From Alicyclobacillus sp. (GTDB lineage: Bacteria > Bacillota > Bacilli > Alicyclobacillales > Alicyclobacillaceae): a stretch of 64,000 nucleotides of DNA. The stretch's first letter is position 1, and each line of letters begins with the position of its first letter. Position numbers and translations under genes: made by a program. The stretch lies in assembly GCA_023511725.1 (NCBI GenBank), contig JAIMAY010000008.1:33934-97933 (forward strand), given 5' to 3'. Positions 53,398 through 63,923 of the stretch are shown here, in pieces. The notes beneath the pieces were generated by a model. The model searched no databases and was not told where the DNA came from. It saw nothing but the letters and a program-made list of their open reading frames with translations.

Positions 53398-54236
53398 GTC
53401 GTCAACTCCTTGGCATGGCGTTCGGTCCAAGCCCGCCAGTCGGTGATGGGTTGACGGGTGCGCAGATGGAACCCGTACCCCTCCGGCAGGATGTGTAGTT
53501 TGACGCCACACAGCGCGAGGGATTCGTCAGGGCGGACGTGGTCGAGGTTGGAGTGGGTCATGGCCCCGGCATCCACGACGCTGACGGCACCACTGCCGAT
53601 GACGCGAAACGCCCCGTCCTCGACGATGATGGCCGTGTCTTCGTCAATGCCGAGCCCGAGGTGATGCGGATACTGCGCGACGGCGGCCATCAAGCGGCCG
53701 AGCCTGCCACGCTGGGCAAAGTGTTGGTCGATGACGACGCCATCGAGGAACTCCATCCCTGGCGCCATCTCGACGACGCTGATGCGAGGGTTGGTCTCCG
53801 ACTCCCCGTCGACAATCATGGTGCTGGACATCATCGAAGCACCAGCACTGGTCCCGCCGAGCACCACGCCCTGCGCGAGCGCATCGTGGAGCGCCGCGTC
53901 GATGCGGGTGCCGCCGAGGAGCTTGGTGATCCGAAGCTGATCTCCTCCCGTGAAGAAGATGCAGGTGGCATCGCGGATGTACGCCACCGCCGAGTCACGG
54001 TTCGCGGCCTCCCGGCTGGAGACGTCGAACATACGCACATCGGCGACGCCAATCCGTTGGAAGACCTCGATGTAGCGCGCACCCGCCTCGACGGGATACT
54101 CGGTGGCCACGGTCATGACCAGCACCCGCGCCGCCGATCCGCCACCCAGGCGAACGAACTCCCGCAGGATCCTGCATTCGCCGTGTTTGTCCTCGGCCCC
54201 GCCAATGATGACCAGGGGCCCGGGTCTGTCACTCAC
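53394..54236 (-). CDS. cphB: Cyanophycinase
   Basis: The 280-residue S51-family serine exopeptidase has the nucleophile motif GGTSAGASMM, FFTGGDQLRIT and GLGIDEDTAIIV. It degrades cyanophycin to beta-Asp-Arg dipeptides in the cytoplasm. GTG 54236 has GAGGAGGAG upstream. It is the first gene of cphB-cphA, so synthesis and breakdown are co-transcribed. It follows sspF after a terminator. No isoaspartyl dipeptidase is visible. Confidence 0.94.
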   Translation of the reverse strand: MSDRPGPLVIIGGAEDKHGECRILREFVRLGGGSAARVLVMTVATEYPVEAGARYIEVFQRIGVADVRMFDVSSREAANRDSAVAYIRDATCIFFTGGDQLRITKLLGGTRIDAALHDALAQGVVLGGTSAGASMMSSTMIVDGESETNPRISVVEMAPGMEFLDGVVIDQHFAQRGRLGRLMAAVAQYPHHLGLGIDEDTAIIVEDGAFRVIGSGAVSVVDAGAMTHSNLDHVRPDESLALCGVKLHILPEGYGFHLRTRQPITDWRAWTERHAKELTT

Positions 54237-54309
54237 AGCTGTTGTCTCCTCCTCCAAAAGGTCGCAACCCGCTTCTATCGTGCCCCGCCCGCGGTGGCGG
54301 TATGCGAAT

Positions 54310-54337
54310 AAAAAAGCCGGAGACATGCGTCTCCGGC
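54310..54337 (-). terminator. Terminator of sspF
   Basis: GCCGGAGAC/GTCTCCGGC (nine pairs, four-base loop) is followed by six T on the minus strand, 18 bases after the sspF stop. Confidence 0.9.
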
Positions 54338-54355
54338 CTGGCCGCCGTATCGGTG

Positions 54356-54532
54356 TCACCGCTTGTCGGACAGACTGCGTTCGGCTATCTCAATGGCGCG
54401 CCGGACCATGTTGCCGGCATCCCGGGTTCGGATGCCGCCCCAGCCCTCGCGCTGGACGGTATCATAAAACCCGAGTTCTTTCGCAAGTTCCTCTTTGAAC
54501 TGCTCAGACATCACGCCACGCCTTCGCCCCAT
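54356..54532 (-). CDS. sspF: Small acid-soluble spore protein SspF (alpha/beta type)
   Basis: The 58-residue protein [20 protein letters not shown]... with [15 protein letters not shown] and [14 protein letters not shown] matches SspF. It is DNA-binding and made in the forespore. ATG 54532 has GGAGGG upstream. A sigma-G-type promoter and terminators on both sides make it monocistronic. It lies next to veg, as in B. subtilis. Confidence 0.96.
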   Translation of the reverse strand: MGRRRGVMSEQFKEELAKELGFYDTVQREGWGGIRTRDAGNMVRRAIEIAERSLSDKR

Positions 54533-54564
54533 CGCAGTTCCCTCCTCCAAATGGCGGCCACGCT

Positions 54565-54594
54565 CAGTATGCACCCCGCGCACGCGGACCATGC
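54565..54594 (-). promoter_or_regulatory. Sigma-G-type promoter of sspF
   Basis: GCATG (54594-54590) and CATACTG (54571-54565) are 18 bases apart on the minus strand. Only the last base of the -10 differs from the sigma-G consensus CATNHTA. It is 33 bases before the sspF start. Confidence 0.65.
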
Positions 54595-54601
54595 GAACAA
54601 A

Positions 54602-54627
54602 CAAAAACAGCGGTGCGCCGCACCGCT
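54602..54627 (-). terminator. Terminator of veg
   Basis: CAGCGGTGC/GCACCGCTG with a three-base loop is followed by five T and GTTTG on the minus strand. Confidence 0.88.
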
Positions 54628-54652
54628 GCCAGCATTCACATGTATCATTCAT

Positions 54653-54934
54653 TCACGATTGAGACGGGGTGTATGTGATCTTGACATTGCCGCTTTCGCG
54701 ACAAATGACGAGTTCGACGGTTTCGGTCAAGACGTCGGCGTAGCTGAACGATACGCGCTTGAACGACCCGTCGGGCGGATCCAGCTTGACGACGAACACC
54801 GAGGGATACGTCTCTTCGAGGACCCCCGTGCGCTCGATGGTCTTGCGTCGGCCGCTGTTCGCCCGGAGCAGGACACGCTCACCGATGTACCCGTCCAGGC
54901 TCTTCTTAATGTCGTGGAGCGCATTCCTCGCCAA
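54653..54934 (-). CDS. veg: Veg protein (biofilm stimulator)
   Basis: The 93-residue protein has [42 protein letters not shown] and [16 protein letters not shown], matching Veg. In B. subtilis Veg stimulates biofilm formation by interfering with SinR. TTG 54934 has AGAGGTGG six bases upstream and gives a family-like N-terminus; GTG 54937 is possible. Two strong promoters precede it. Confidence 0.95.
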   Translation of the reverse strand: MARNALHDIKKSLDGYIGERVLLRANSGRRKTIERTGVLEETYPSVFVVKLDPPDGSFKRVSFSYADVLTETVELVICRESGNVKITYTPSQS

Positions 54935-54958
54935 CACACACCACCTCTTTCCACGCCT

Positions 54959-55029
54959 ATTGTAGCATGGACACAGGTGGGTGTCAACGAAGTTTCATTA
55001 TTATAGCAACGCATGAATTCCCTTGTCAA
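54959..55029 (-). promoter_or_regulatory. Twin strong sigma-A promoters of veg
   Basis: P1: TTGACA (54987-54982), 17 bases, TACAAT (54964-54959). P2: TTGACA (55029-55024), 18 bases, TATAAT (55005-55000). Both lie on the minus strand about 25 and 65 bases before veg. B. subtilis veg is also known for very strong tandem promoters. Confidence 0.88.
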
Positions 55030-55112
55030 TGGGTACCTCTAGGGTTTTCAGGGATTCCTGCCCCCGCACGGCAGGGTTCTGGCCATCGGTGCATCCGCAC
55101 CCTCCGCCGGAC

Positions 55113-55973
55113 TCAGAGCGCCGGTTTGGGCAGCCCCAACCGATATTTGCCGCGCGATTCCAGTCCGCCGACGCCATCCGTGCCGGTGTACGTCGAGCGC
55201 ACCACGTCGTACACGTTGACCGTCTCGTTGATGGGCGTGAAGGCGATCTTCTCCGCGATGAACACCGGATCGAGCGCATGAATCATGATCCGCCCGGGTG
55301 AGCTCGCAAAGTTGGCCCCAGCGTCGAGAATGGCTTCAAAGTGCGACTGGCACGCGCCGGCGATGATCACCAGGTCATCCATGTTGCGCACGTAGCGCCG
55401 AGCCTCCTGTACCGCACGCACGAAGTTGGCGGAGTTACGGTAATTGGACAGGTCATGCCAGTCCTTGCCCTTGCGGATCAGCCCGTCGTGGCCGGTGATG
55501 ATCAGGATGTCCGGCTGGTGCTCCTCCAACAGTGACTTGACCACGGAGGGCATCTGCGCCTCCGGGATGTGCCGACCCACCGCCCGGATACCGAGTTCCC
55601 GATACATGTTCAGGCACTTCTGCAGGTATGACCCGTCACCATCCAGATGCAGAACTCGGCCCGGACGTTCGAAAAAATCCGGCTCGGTTTGAAAGCGCGC
55701 CTCCTTGCGCAGCATCCGTCGTTCCATGTCAATTTCGCGGCGGGACCTCACCAGGCGCAAACACTCATCCTCGACCCTGGCGGCGCGCGCTTCAAATTGA
55801 CGGAGCTCATCCTCGGACACCCGCTCCAGGTCGGAGAACGGTGCGTCGGCCATCAGCCGGACGTCCATGCCCTTGAGGATGGCGGTCTCGGTCTCCTCGT
55901 CCACCTCGACCACGATGAAGCAAAGGTCACGTCCGTACGACTTTCGCGTCACCAAATCGCCCGGTTTCCACAC
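55113..55973 (-). CDS. yabG: Sporulation-specific protease YabG
   Basis: The 286-residue protein has WKPGDLVTRKSYGRDLCF, PGRVLHLDGDGSYLQKCLN, DILIITGHDGL, ACQSHFEAILDAGANFASSPGR and a C-terminal GVGGLESRGKYR. YabG is a mother-cell protease that trims coat and cortex proteins such as SafA and SpoIVA. GTG 55973 has a purine-rich ribosome site; TTG 55994 would add seven residues. It is transcribed toward veg. Confidence 0.95.
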   Translation of the reverse strand: MWKPGDLVTRKSYGRDLCFIVVEVDEETETAILKGMDVRLMADAPFSDLERVSEDELRQFEARAARVEDECLRLVRSRREIDMERRMLRKEARFQTEPDFFERPGRVLHLDGDGSYLQKCLNMYRELGIRAVGRHIPEAQMPSVVKSLLEEHQPDILIITGHDGLIRKGKDWHDLSNYRNSANFVRAVQEARRYVRNMDDLVIIAGACQSHFEAILDAGANFASSPGRIMIHALDPVFIAEKIAFTPINETVNVYDVVRSTYTGTDGVGGLESRGKYRLGLPKPAL

Positions 55974-56065
55974 TCCCTCGTCCCCCCTCCCCAACGGCTC
56001 ACGACAGCATATGCCGTGCCGCAGGCCACCGGTGCGGGACAGCGCAGAGGGCTTTGGGCGAAACG

Positions 56066-56548
56066 TCAGAACTTCGTGTACCGATCCGCCACCTTCGACG
56101 CACCACAGGCGTCCGGCTTGGTCCGGACCTCGTAACCGTTGGCCTCAATCCAGCCCACAATCTCGCGGATGAGCTGACGCGTGGCGCCCTTGTCGCCGAC
56201 GTCGACGTGGACTTCGATCTGCCAGTCGATGCCGTGATGGTGCAGCTTCTCCACGAGCAGACCGGCAATCTGCAGGGAGTACGACGCTTCGGTGAACATA
56301 CGCTGGCGCAGCGAGTAGATGTGATGATGCTGCTCACGGTGGATGTAATAACGCGCCCCTTTGCCCACGCGGTGCAGGATGATGGCAGAGACGAAGACCA
56401 CCTGCCGCGTGGCGGGGCGCGCCTGAGAATCCGTGCCGATGATCAGCTTGAACCTATCACGCGGGTGCGCCTGCACCTGCGCCAGACAGTCCTGCACAAT
56501 CTCGTCCAGCGTCATCGCGCCGCGACTCGGGCTGATGAACGTCCACAT
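56066..56548 (-). CDS. YkuK/DUF458-family ribonuclease H-like protein
   Basis: The 160-residue protein has an RNase H-like outline: KLIIGTDSQARPATRQVVFVSAI at the N-terminal half and EVHVDVGDKGATRQLIREIVGWIEANG near the end, typical of YkuK. Function is unknown. ATG 56548 has GGAGG upstream. It sits between ksgA and yabG, where B. subtilis has nothing. Confidence 0.82.
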   Translation of the reverse strand: MWTFISPSRGAMTLDEIVQDCLAQVQAHPRDRFKLIIGTDSQARPATRQVVFVSAIILHRVGKGARYYIHREQHHHIYSLRQRMFTEASYSLQIAGLLVEKLHHHGIDWQIEVHVDVGDKGATRQLIREIVGWIEANGYEVRTKPDACGASKVADRYTKF

Positions 56549-56631
56549 GCGGGCAACCTCCATGATCCACCTGGGTTCGCGGCGGATCCGCTTGGCAACA
56601 GTATATGCCAGGATTGCCCTTGCGCAAAGTT

Positions 56632-57504
56632 TCAGACGGGGCTCGCAGCCATGGCATCCGCGATGGCCGCGAACTCCGCGAGAGACAGCGTCTCCCCACG
56701 CCTGTCCGGCGCCACCCCGGCCGACGCCAGCCACCCGCGTACCGTGGCCTTGTCCGCCCCCAGTCCCCCGGCGAGGGCATTGAGCAACGTCTTGCGCCGT
56801 GTACCGAACGCGGCGCGCACCACGCGAAAGAACAGGCTCTCGTCCCGCACCGCCACCGCTGGAGACGGCAGAATGCTGAGCTTGACGACAGATGACTCCA
56901 CATCCGGCGGCGGCAGGAATGCCCCCGGGTGCACGTTGCACACCCGCTCCACGTCGGCCCGGTACTGCACGGCCACGCTCAAGGCACCGTACACCTTGCT
57001 CCCGGGCGCCGCCATCATCCTGTCCGCCACCTCGCGCTGCACCATCAGCACCATAGCGCTGAGCGGCACACCCGACTCGAGCACGTGGAACAGCAGCGGC
57101 GTGGTCACGTAATACGGCAGATTGGCGGCGAGAACGACGCGCCGACAGCCGTCGAACGCACACCACAGGGCCGACAGGTCCACATCCAGCGCATCGGCGA
57201 ACACAATCTGCACGTTGTCGAAGCCTGCGAGTACCTCGTCCAGGAGCGGCCGAAGCGCCGGGTCCTTCTCGATGGCCACCACACGGCGGGCCCGCATCGC
57301 CAGGCGCCTCGTGAGCACACCCGCGCCTGGGCCGATTTCGAACGCGCCGTCCTCCGCCGTGACTCCAGTCGCGTCGACGATGCGCGCCAGCACCCGCTCG
57401 TCGATGAGGAAGTTCTGGCCGAATCCCTTTTTCAGCGTGAAGCCATGGCGCGCGAGCAGGGACTTGAGCGTTGCCGGGTGAACCACGTCGTGTTCCGCCA
57501 TCAT
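56632..57504 (-). CDS. ksgA: 16S rRNA dimethyladenosine transferase KsgA
   Basis: The 290-residue methyltransferase has KKGFGQNFLIDERVLARIVD, FEIGPGAGVLTRRLA and the NLPYYVTTP catalytic motif. It dimethylates two adenines near the 16S 3' end. ATG 57504 overlaps the rnmV stop; the next ATG at 57501 has better ribosome-site spacing. The C-terminal domain is complete. Confidence 0.96.
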   Translation of the reverse strand: MMAEHDVVHPATLKSLLARHGFTLKKGFGQNFLIDERVLARIVDATGVTAEDGAFEIGPGAGVLTRRLAMRARRVVAIEKDPALRPLLDEVLAGFDNVQIVFADALDVDLSALWCAFDGCRRVVLAANLPYYVTTPLLFHVLESGVPLSAMVLMVQREVADRMMAAPGSKVYGALSVAVQYRADVERVCNVHPGAFLPPPDVESSVVKLSILPSPAVAVRDESLFFRVVRAAFGTRRKTLLNALAGGLGADKATVRGWLASAGVAPDRRGETLSLAEFAAIADAMAASPV

Positions 57505-58157
57505 GCCTCTCCTTCGCCGGTATCTGCCGCGGTTCGCGCATGCGGGTCACCCTCGTGAGGGCTGCCCTCGTCAGCGCCGCCTGCTTGGGCTCCGGTGACC
57601 TCCGCCAGCTCGGCCAGCGCCGCCTCCCACTCACCGCGGGTAATCCCAAGCGCGTTGAGCTTTTTCACGAAGGCCTGTCCATTCGCGTAGCCTATGCCAA
57701 GGATTTCCCCAAGCCGCCGGCGCTGCTCGGCCGCGCCGGGGCCGCCGGCCAGACCGTGGGTGGCGAGATCGGCCAATGTGAACACCGCCTCGACCGTGCC
57801 TGTGGATGTCGGCCGAGCCTTGGCGATGGCCTCGCGGATGGCCTCCGGTGGCGCGAACTCCACGCCCAGCCGTCGACCCCCGTCCCCAATGGCCGCCTGC
57901 TTGGGTAGAAAGGCGTGCTTGGCGCCGGGCAGGGCATCGGCGAGCCGGCGGCGGATCCGCTCGCCCGGACCATCCGGGTCCGTTAGGATGATCACGCCGC
58001 GCGTGGAGACGGCGCGCCGGAGCTCGGAAAAGCGAAAGCGCGGAATCCTATCACCGCCGAGGACCCAAACGTCCGCCTCCACTGCACGGTCCACCGCCTG
58101 CCTGTCGTGCAGGCCCTCCACCACGATGATCTCCCGAATCCGCGGCCGGTCAGACAT
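57501..58157 (-). CDS. rnmV: Ribonuclease M5
   Basis: The 218-residue TOPRIM nuclease has EIIVVEGLHDRQAV, LTDPDGPGERIRRR and a C-terminal RNA-binding domain. It matures 5S rRNA. The last 30 residues (GSPHEGDPHARTAADTGEGEA) are a low-complexity extension. ATG 58157 overlaps the tatD stop by eight bases. yabE, which precedes rnmV in B. subtilis, is absent. Confidence 0.94.
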   Translation of the reverse strand: MSDRPRIREIIVVEGLHDRQAVDRAVEADVWVLGGDRIPRFRFSELRRAVSTRGVIILTDPDGPGERIRRRLADALPGAKHAFLPKQAAIGDGGRRLGVEFAPPEAIREAIAKARPTSTGTVEAVFTLADLATHGLAGGPGAAEQRRRLGEILGIGYANGQAFVKKLNALGITRGEWEAALAELAEVTGAQAGGADEGSPHEGDPHARTAADTGEGEA

Positions 58158-58937
58158 GCGCCGCCGCCCCGCCCACGCGCGGGAACAGGCGGAGGGCGTT
58201 GGCGTGTGTGATGGCCTCCATCTCCTCCACACTCCGCCCGTACAATTCCGCCAGCTTCTCTGCCACCAGCCGCACACGCGCCGGCTCGTTGCGCTTGCCG
58301 CGGTAGGGGTGCGGCGTCAGATACGGCGAATCGGTCTCCACCACGACGTGCTCCAACGGCACCCGCGCCGCCGCCTCGCGCACGTTGTGCGCGTTTTTGA
58401 ACGTCACCGGCCCGCCATACGAGATGAAAAAGCCGATGCGGATGCAGCGCTGCGCCGTCTCGAAGCTGCCGGTGAAGCAGTGCATCACGCCGGTCACGCG
58501 ACCGGGGCAGACCTCTTCCAGCAGCGCCACCGTATCTGCCGTGGCGTCGCGGTTGTGGATCACCACCGGCAGCTTCAGCACCGCCGCCAACTCCAACTGC
58601 TTGCGCAGCCACGCCTGCTGGACTTCGCGGGGCGCCACGTTCCAGTAGTAGTCGAGGCCAATTTCGCCAATCGCCACGACCTTGGGATGCTCGGCCAGCT
58701 TGGCAATCTCGTCCAGCTCCGCCCAGTCCGCCTTATCCAGCGACTCGGGGTGCACACCCACGGCGGCGTACACACCCTCGTACCGTTCGGCGATCTCGAT
58801 GGCCCGCCGGGAATTCTCCGCATCCACGCCGGGCACGACGATGTGCGTCACGCCCGCCTCGCGGGCGCGCTGCACCACCTCGTCCAAATCATCCCGGAAC
58901 TGGTCCGCGTTCAGATGACAGTGGGTGTCAAACAGCA

Positions 58938-58938
<1 letters not shown>
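58150..58938 (-). CDS. tatD: TatD family DNase
   Basis: The 262-residue metal hydrolase has FDTHCHLNADQF, GEIGLDYYW, PVVIHNRDA and VETDSPYLTP, all TatD/YabD signatures. It has 3'-5' nuclease activity in the family. ATG 58938 overlaps the metG stop (TGATG), so it is coupled to metG. Confidence 0.95.
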
Positions 58939-61389
<2,451 letters not shown>

Positions 61390-61395
61390 GCGTTC

Positions 61396-61425
61396 ACTAT
61401 AACAAGGGAGGCGTCGGATTGTCAA
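61396..61425 (-). promoter_or_regulatory. Sigma-A promoter of the metG T-box leader
   Basis: TTGACA (61425-61420) and TATAGT (61401-61396) on the minus strand with 18 bases between them. Transcription should begin near 61389, giving a leader of about 350 bases. Confidence 0.75.
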
Positions 61426-61644
61426 ACGGATGCAGGCATCGATGGAAATGCGTCCATCGAAGATCTCGAGCTTCGAAACTTCACTCGATCCAGGAATGGA
61501 TCCACCATCCTTTCCGCCGGCGGTCATACATCAGGAGCAGGACACATGCTGTTGTAGAGAAAAGGCGTCGCGGGATCGTCAACCCCTTGATTCCGGATTT
61601 CTATCACCAATTTTCAAGGGAATCATGACAATCATCAAGAAGAT

Positions 61645-61685
61645 TGTCGAAAGAGGTTTTCAAGTAACTTGCTATCATGTATAGT
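61645..61685 (+). promoter_or_regulatory. Candidate abrB promoter with Spo0A box
   Basis: TTTTCA (61657-61662) and TATAGT (61680-61685) are 17 bases apart. TGTCGAA, a perfect Spo0A box, lies at 61645-61651 next to the -35. In B. subtilis abrB is repressed by Spo0A~P, with boxes downstream of the start site rather than here. The rest of 61426-61644 is AT-rich leader without a gene. Confidence 0.5.
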
Positions 61686-61816
61686 AGAAGCAATTCAAGT
61701 TCCTGCTCGGCATGATAGCCTCTGGCTGAGCAACCAAGAGACACGACGAGACACACGAGAAAAGACGAGTCCGATATCCAGAAATGGATGTAACTACCAT
61801 ACGGAGGTGGAAAATC

Positions 61817-62056
61817 GTGAAGTCGACAGGTATTGTGCGTAAGGTGGACGAACTCGGTCGTGTGGTGATTCCGATTGAGCTGCGCCGAACACTCGGCATC
61901 GGCGAGAAGGACGCGCTGGAGATCTACGTGGACGGGGATAGGATCATCCTCAAGAAGTACGAGCCGGCATGCATCTTCTGCGGTCAGGCGGATGACATTA
62001 TCCATTTCAAGGGTAAGAACATCTGCCCGAACTGCATCGCCGAGATGACATCCTGA
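61817..62056 (+). CDS. abrB: Transition-state regulator AbrB
   Basis: The 79-residue protein has an N-terminal AbrB DNA-binding domain nearly identical to B. subtilis (KSTGIVRKVDELGRVVIPIE, LRRTLGIGEKDALEIYVDGD). The C-terminal domain differs: CIFCG and CPNC form a probable zinc site instead of the usual AbrB tail. GTG 61817 follows GGAGGTGG. It is divergent from metG, as in B. subtilis. Confidence 0.95.
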   Translation: MKSTGIVRKVDELGRVVIPIELRRTLGIGEKDALEIYVDGDRIILKKYEPACIFCGQADDIIHFKGKNICPNCIAEMTS

Positions 62057-62452
62057 GGCACCCCACAGGAAGATAATGGAGCACACGCCGAGCCACTAGC
62101 CACTGCGCCGCAGCGCGGCATGGCACGCAGCATGCTGACCAGCCCCATCTCACGATGGGGCTGGTCGCGTTGTAGTGCAGACTTGTGTCTACAAACCCAC
62201 GCCGCTGCCGGGGCGCTGGCAAAGTTGAGCTTGATAGAAGAACCTCCTAGCTTGTACTCCGCAGCAGACCCCAATTACTCTTTGCCTATGAACTAATCCA
62301 ACGACAACGGTGACGAATAAACTGAGCATCGATAGTACGAACTACGCCACGAATTCTTCATTTCATCTACCGTTTAGAGAGCACATGGGAGGTTAAGGTT
62401 AGATACCCACGTCGCCTCGTTCGCGGATTGCCTTCCAATCATTGTATGCGTC
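62057..62452. other. 396-bp intergenic region after abrB
   Basis: A perfect 13-bp inverted repeat GACCAGCCCCATC/GATGGGGCTGGTC (62137-62149, 62154-62166) can act as the abrB terminator, though only GCGTTGT follows. The remainder (62167-62452) is less GC-rich and holds no gene I can support. Confidence 0.6.
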
Positions 62453-62800
62453 TCATAAGAGATCGTGGAGCATCGCAGTGTTCCCATCATCGCCTGGCTC
62501 GCACAACGTCAATCCAAGCCACAATTCACCGGGTACGATCTCAGGGTCAGTGACACCGTCGAGCAATGCAAAGAATTCATAAAAACATTCCAGAACAAGA
62601 TCGAATGTTAGATTTTCCATGGCAGATAGCCATACTGTGTCGGTGCTCACCGCCTTTAGCGTCTTCATCTCCTCTTCATTGAGCGATCTCCGTAATAGCG
62701 AGCTTGTCAAGGCACCTTTCCTCACAGCGTCAAATTTCGCTGTCACGTTACGCTCAACGATGTCATAGAGCTCTATCAGCGCACGTCGCACATTGTCCAC
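62453..62800 (-). CDS. Hypothetical protein
   Basis: The 115-residue helical protein is acidic, with LTFDLVLECFYEFFALLDGV in its second half. No family is recognised; the look (small, acidic, all-helical, next to a transposon remnant) fits an immunity-type or phage-related protein. GTG 62800 has GGAGG nine bases upstream. Base composition is lower in GC than the conserved block. Confidence 0.55.
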   Translation of the reverse strand: MDNVRRALIELYDIVERNVTAKFDAVRKGALTSSLLRRSLNEEEMKTLKAVSTDTVWLSAMENLTFDLVLECFYEFFALLDGVTDPEIVPGELWLGLTLCEPGDDGNTAMLHDLL

Positions 62801-62833
62801 GTGGCCTCACCTCCATACGGATCCAGAAGAAAG

Positions 62834-63480
62834 TCAACCCCACCTTCGCGGGCATCTTGCGATCACACGTGCTACGGATTGCAGCCCGGCGAGTGCAGTG
62901 GACATTACCAAACGCTGGAGCCGTGCGTGAACAGGCGAAGAAATAAGGCAGAGCGGCCGCTCAAGGTTCATGATTAAGCGTTGGAGCGCTTGACCGATCT
63001 TGCTCGTCACACCCAGTCGCGTATGGATCAGCCCCAGATCGTACAGTCGCGTACCCTTGCCGAACTTCCCTGCGATTTCGTTTCACTCTGCCGTGTCCTG
63101 CCTCTTGATCCGGGCTAGTGAAACTCGTGCCGCTTCGACGGTCGGCGCCCAGTGGAGGACCACTTCCAGCTGACGCCTCGCTCTGTACAGTAGCGCAGGT
63201 TCTCCCGCCCCCGGTACGCCCTATCAGCCAGCAGCGCATCCTACGGATAATGGCCGTACCGCTCCGGGTAGACCGCTATTGCCGCCTACCATGTGTCCCC
63301 CGCTCGGAAGCTGTCCCAGTCCGGCCGCTCCAGCCTGGCGTACCCGCTCACGACGGGCAACGGCATCCGTCCTGCAGTCCCTCTGTACACTGGCAGACCC
63401 TCAGGTGCAAGTATTTTGATGGATTCCCCCAAAAACAAGTATATGGGATTTCTTCGCGCAAACCCGAAAGTCCTGTCACT
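62834..63480 (-). pseudogene. Broken DDE transposase (IS5/IS1182-like) remnant
   Basis: Pieces of one transposase can be joined on the minus strand: SIKILAPEGLPVYRGTAGRMPLP, then DALLADRAYRGRENLRYCTERG, then LHWAPTVEAARVSLARIK and NEIAGKFGKGTRLYDLGLI. Between them are in-frame stops (TAG twice, TGA once) and a frameshift after CTERG. The 5' end is missing. The ADRAYRG block is the second catalytic Asp region of the DDE fold. It is decayed and inactive. Confidence 0.82.
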
Positions 63481-63587
63481 CCAGGCTTTGCCCACTCCTC
63501 AGCAGATCCTGTCTAAGGAATATTGCTGGTAAATATGCCCTAATGCCGTTAGTGTGTTCTCCAAATATGACGCACCCAGCCCAGCAT

Positions 63588-63851
63588 CTAAAACCGTAGG
63601 TTACCGGTACGTTTCCACTCCTCTAAAGTCATCCTCGCCGTAAACCCTACCCGCGGACTACGACTGAGCTCAGCAAGTGTCTTCGCTGCCCTTTCAGAGT
63701 CCACCGACAAGGTATGTGCCGCCGCCATAAGTCGCACCTCTTCCTCATGGTGATCAAGTAGGGTTAGCAACAACGCCAACTGGTTGCGATTTTCCAAATC
63801 CTTGCGAATCGTGCTGAGTAAATCAAATAACATACATATCAAGACTCGCAA
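63588..63851 (-). CDS. DUF2019/HEAT-like small protein, possibly truncated
   Basis: The 87-residue protein ends with AAHTLSVDSERAAKTLAELSRSPRVGFTARMTLEEW, a helical HEAT-like pattern of DUF2019 proteins. TTG 63851 lacks a ribosome site and the family is usually longer, so the 5' end may have been lost when the neighbouring IS element inserted. Role is unknown; some relatives lie in toxin-immunity contexts. Confidence 0.45.
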   Translation of the reverse strand: MRVLICMLFDLLSTIRKDLENRNQLALLLTLLDHHEEEVRLMAAAHTLSVDSERAAKTLAELSRSPRVGFTARMTLEEWKRTGNLRF

Positions 63852-63890
63852 GAATGAGTGGTCAAGGTGGGGTGTAGGTGGTAGAATTGT

Positions 63891-63910
63891 CCCAGAACAT
63901 ACGTTCTGGG
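63891..63910. other. Palindrome ahead of the transposase gene
   Basis: CCCAGAAC-ATAC-GTTCTGGG is a perfect 8-bp inverted repeat 14 bases before the transposase start. It may lie within or near the left end of an insertion sequence; I cannot define the terminal repeat. Confidence 0.45.
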
Positions 63911-63923
63911 AAAGGTGTCAAGG

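Noticed and set aside
61984..62274. A 96-codon minus-strand frame with AGGAGG upstream, overlapping abrB
   Set aside because: It runs antisense through the abrB 3' end and its product has no recognisable features.
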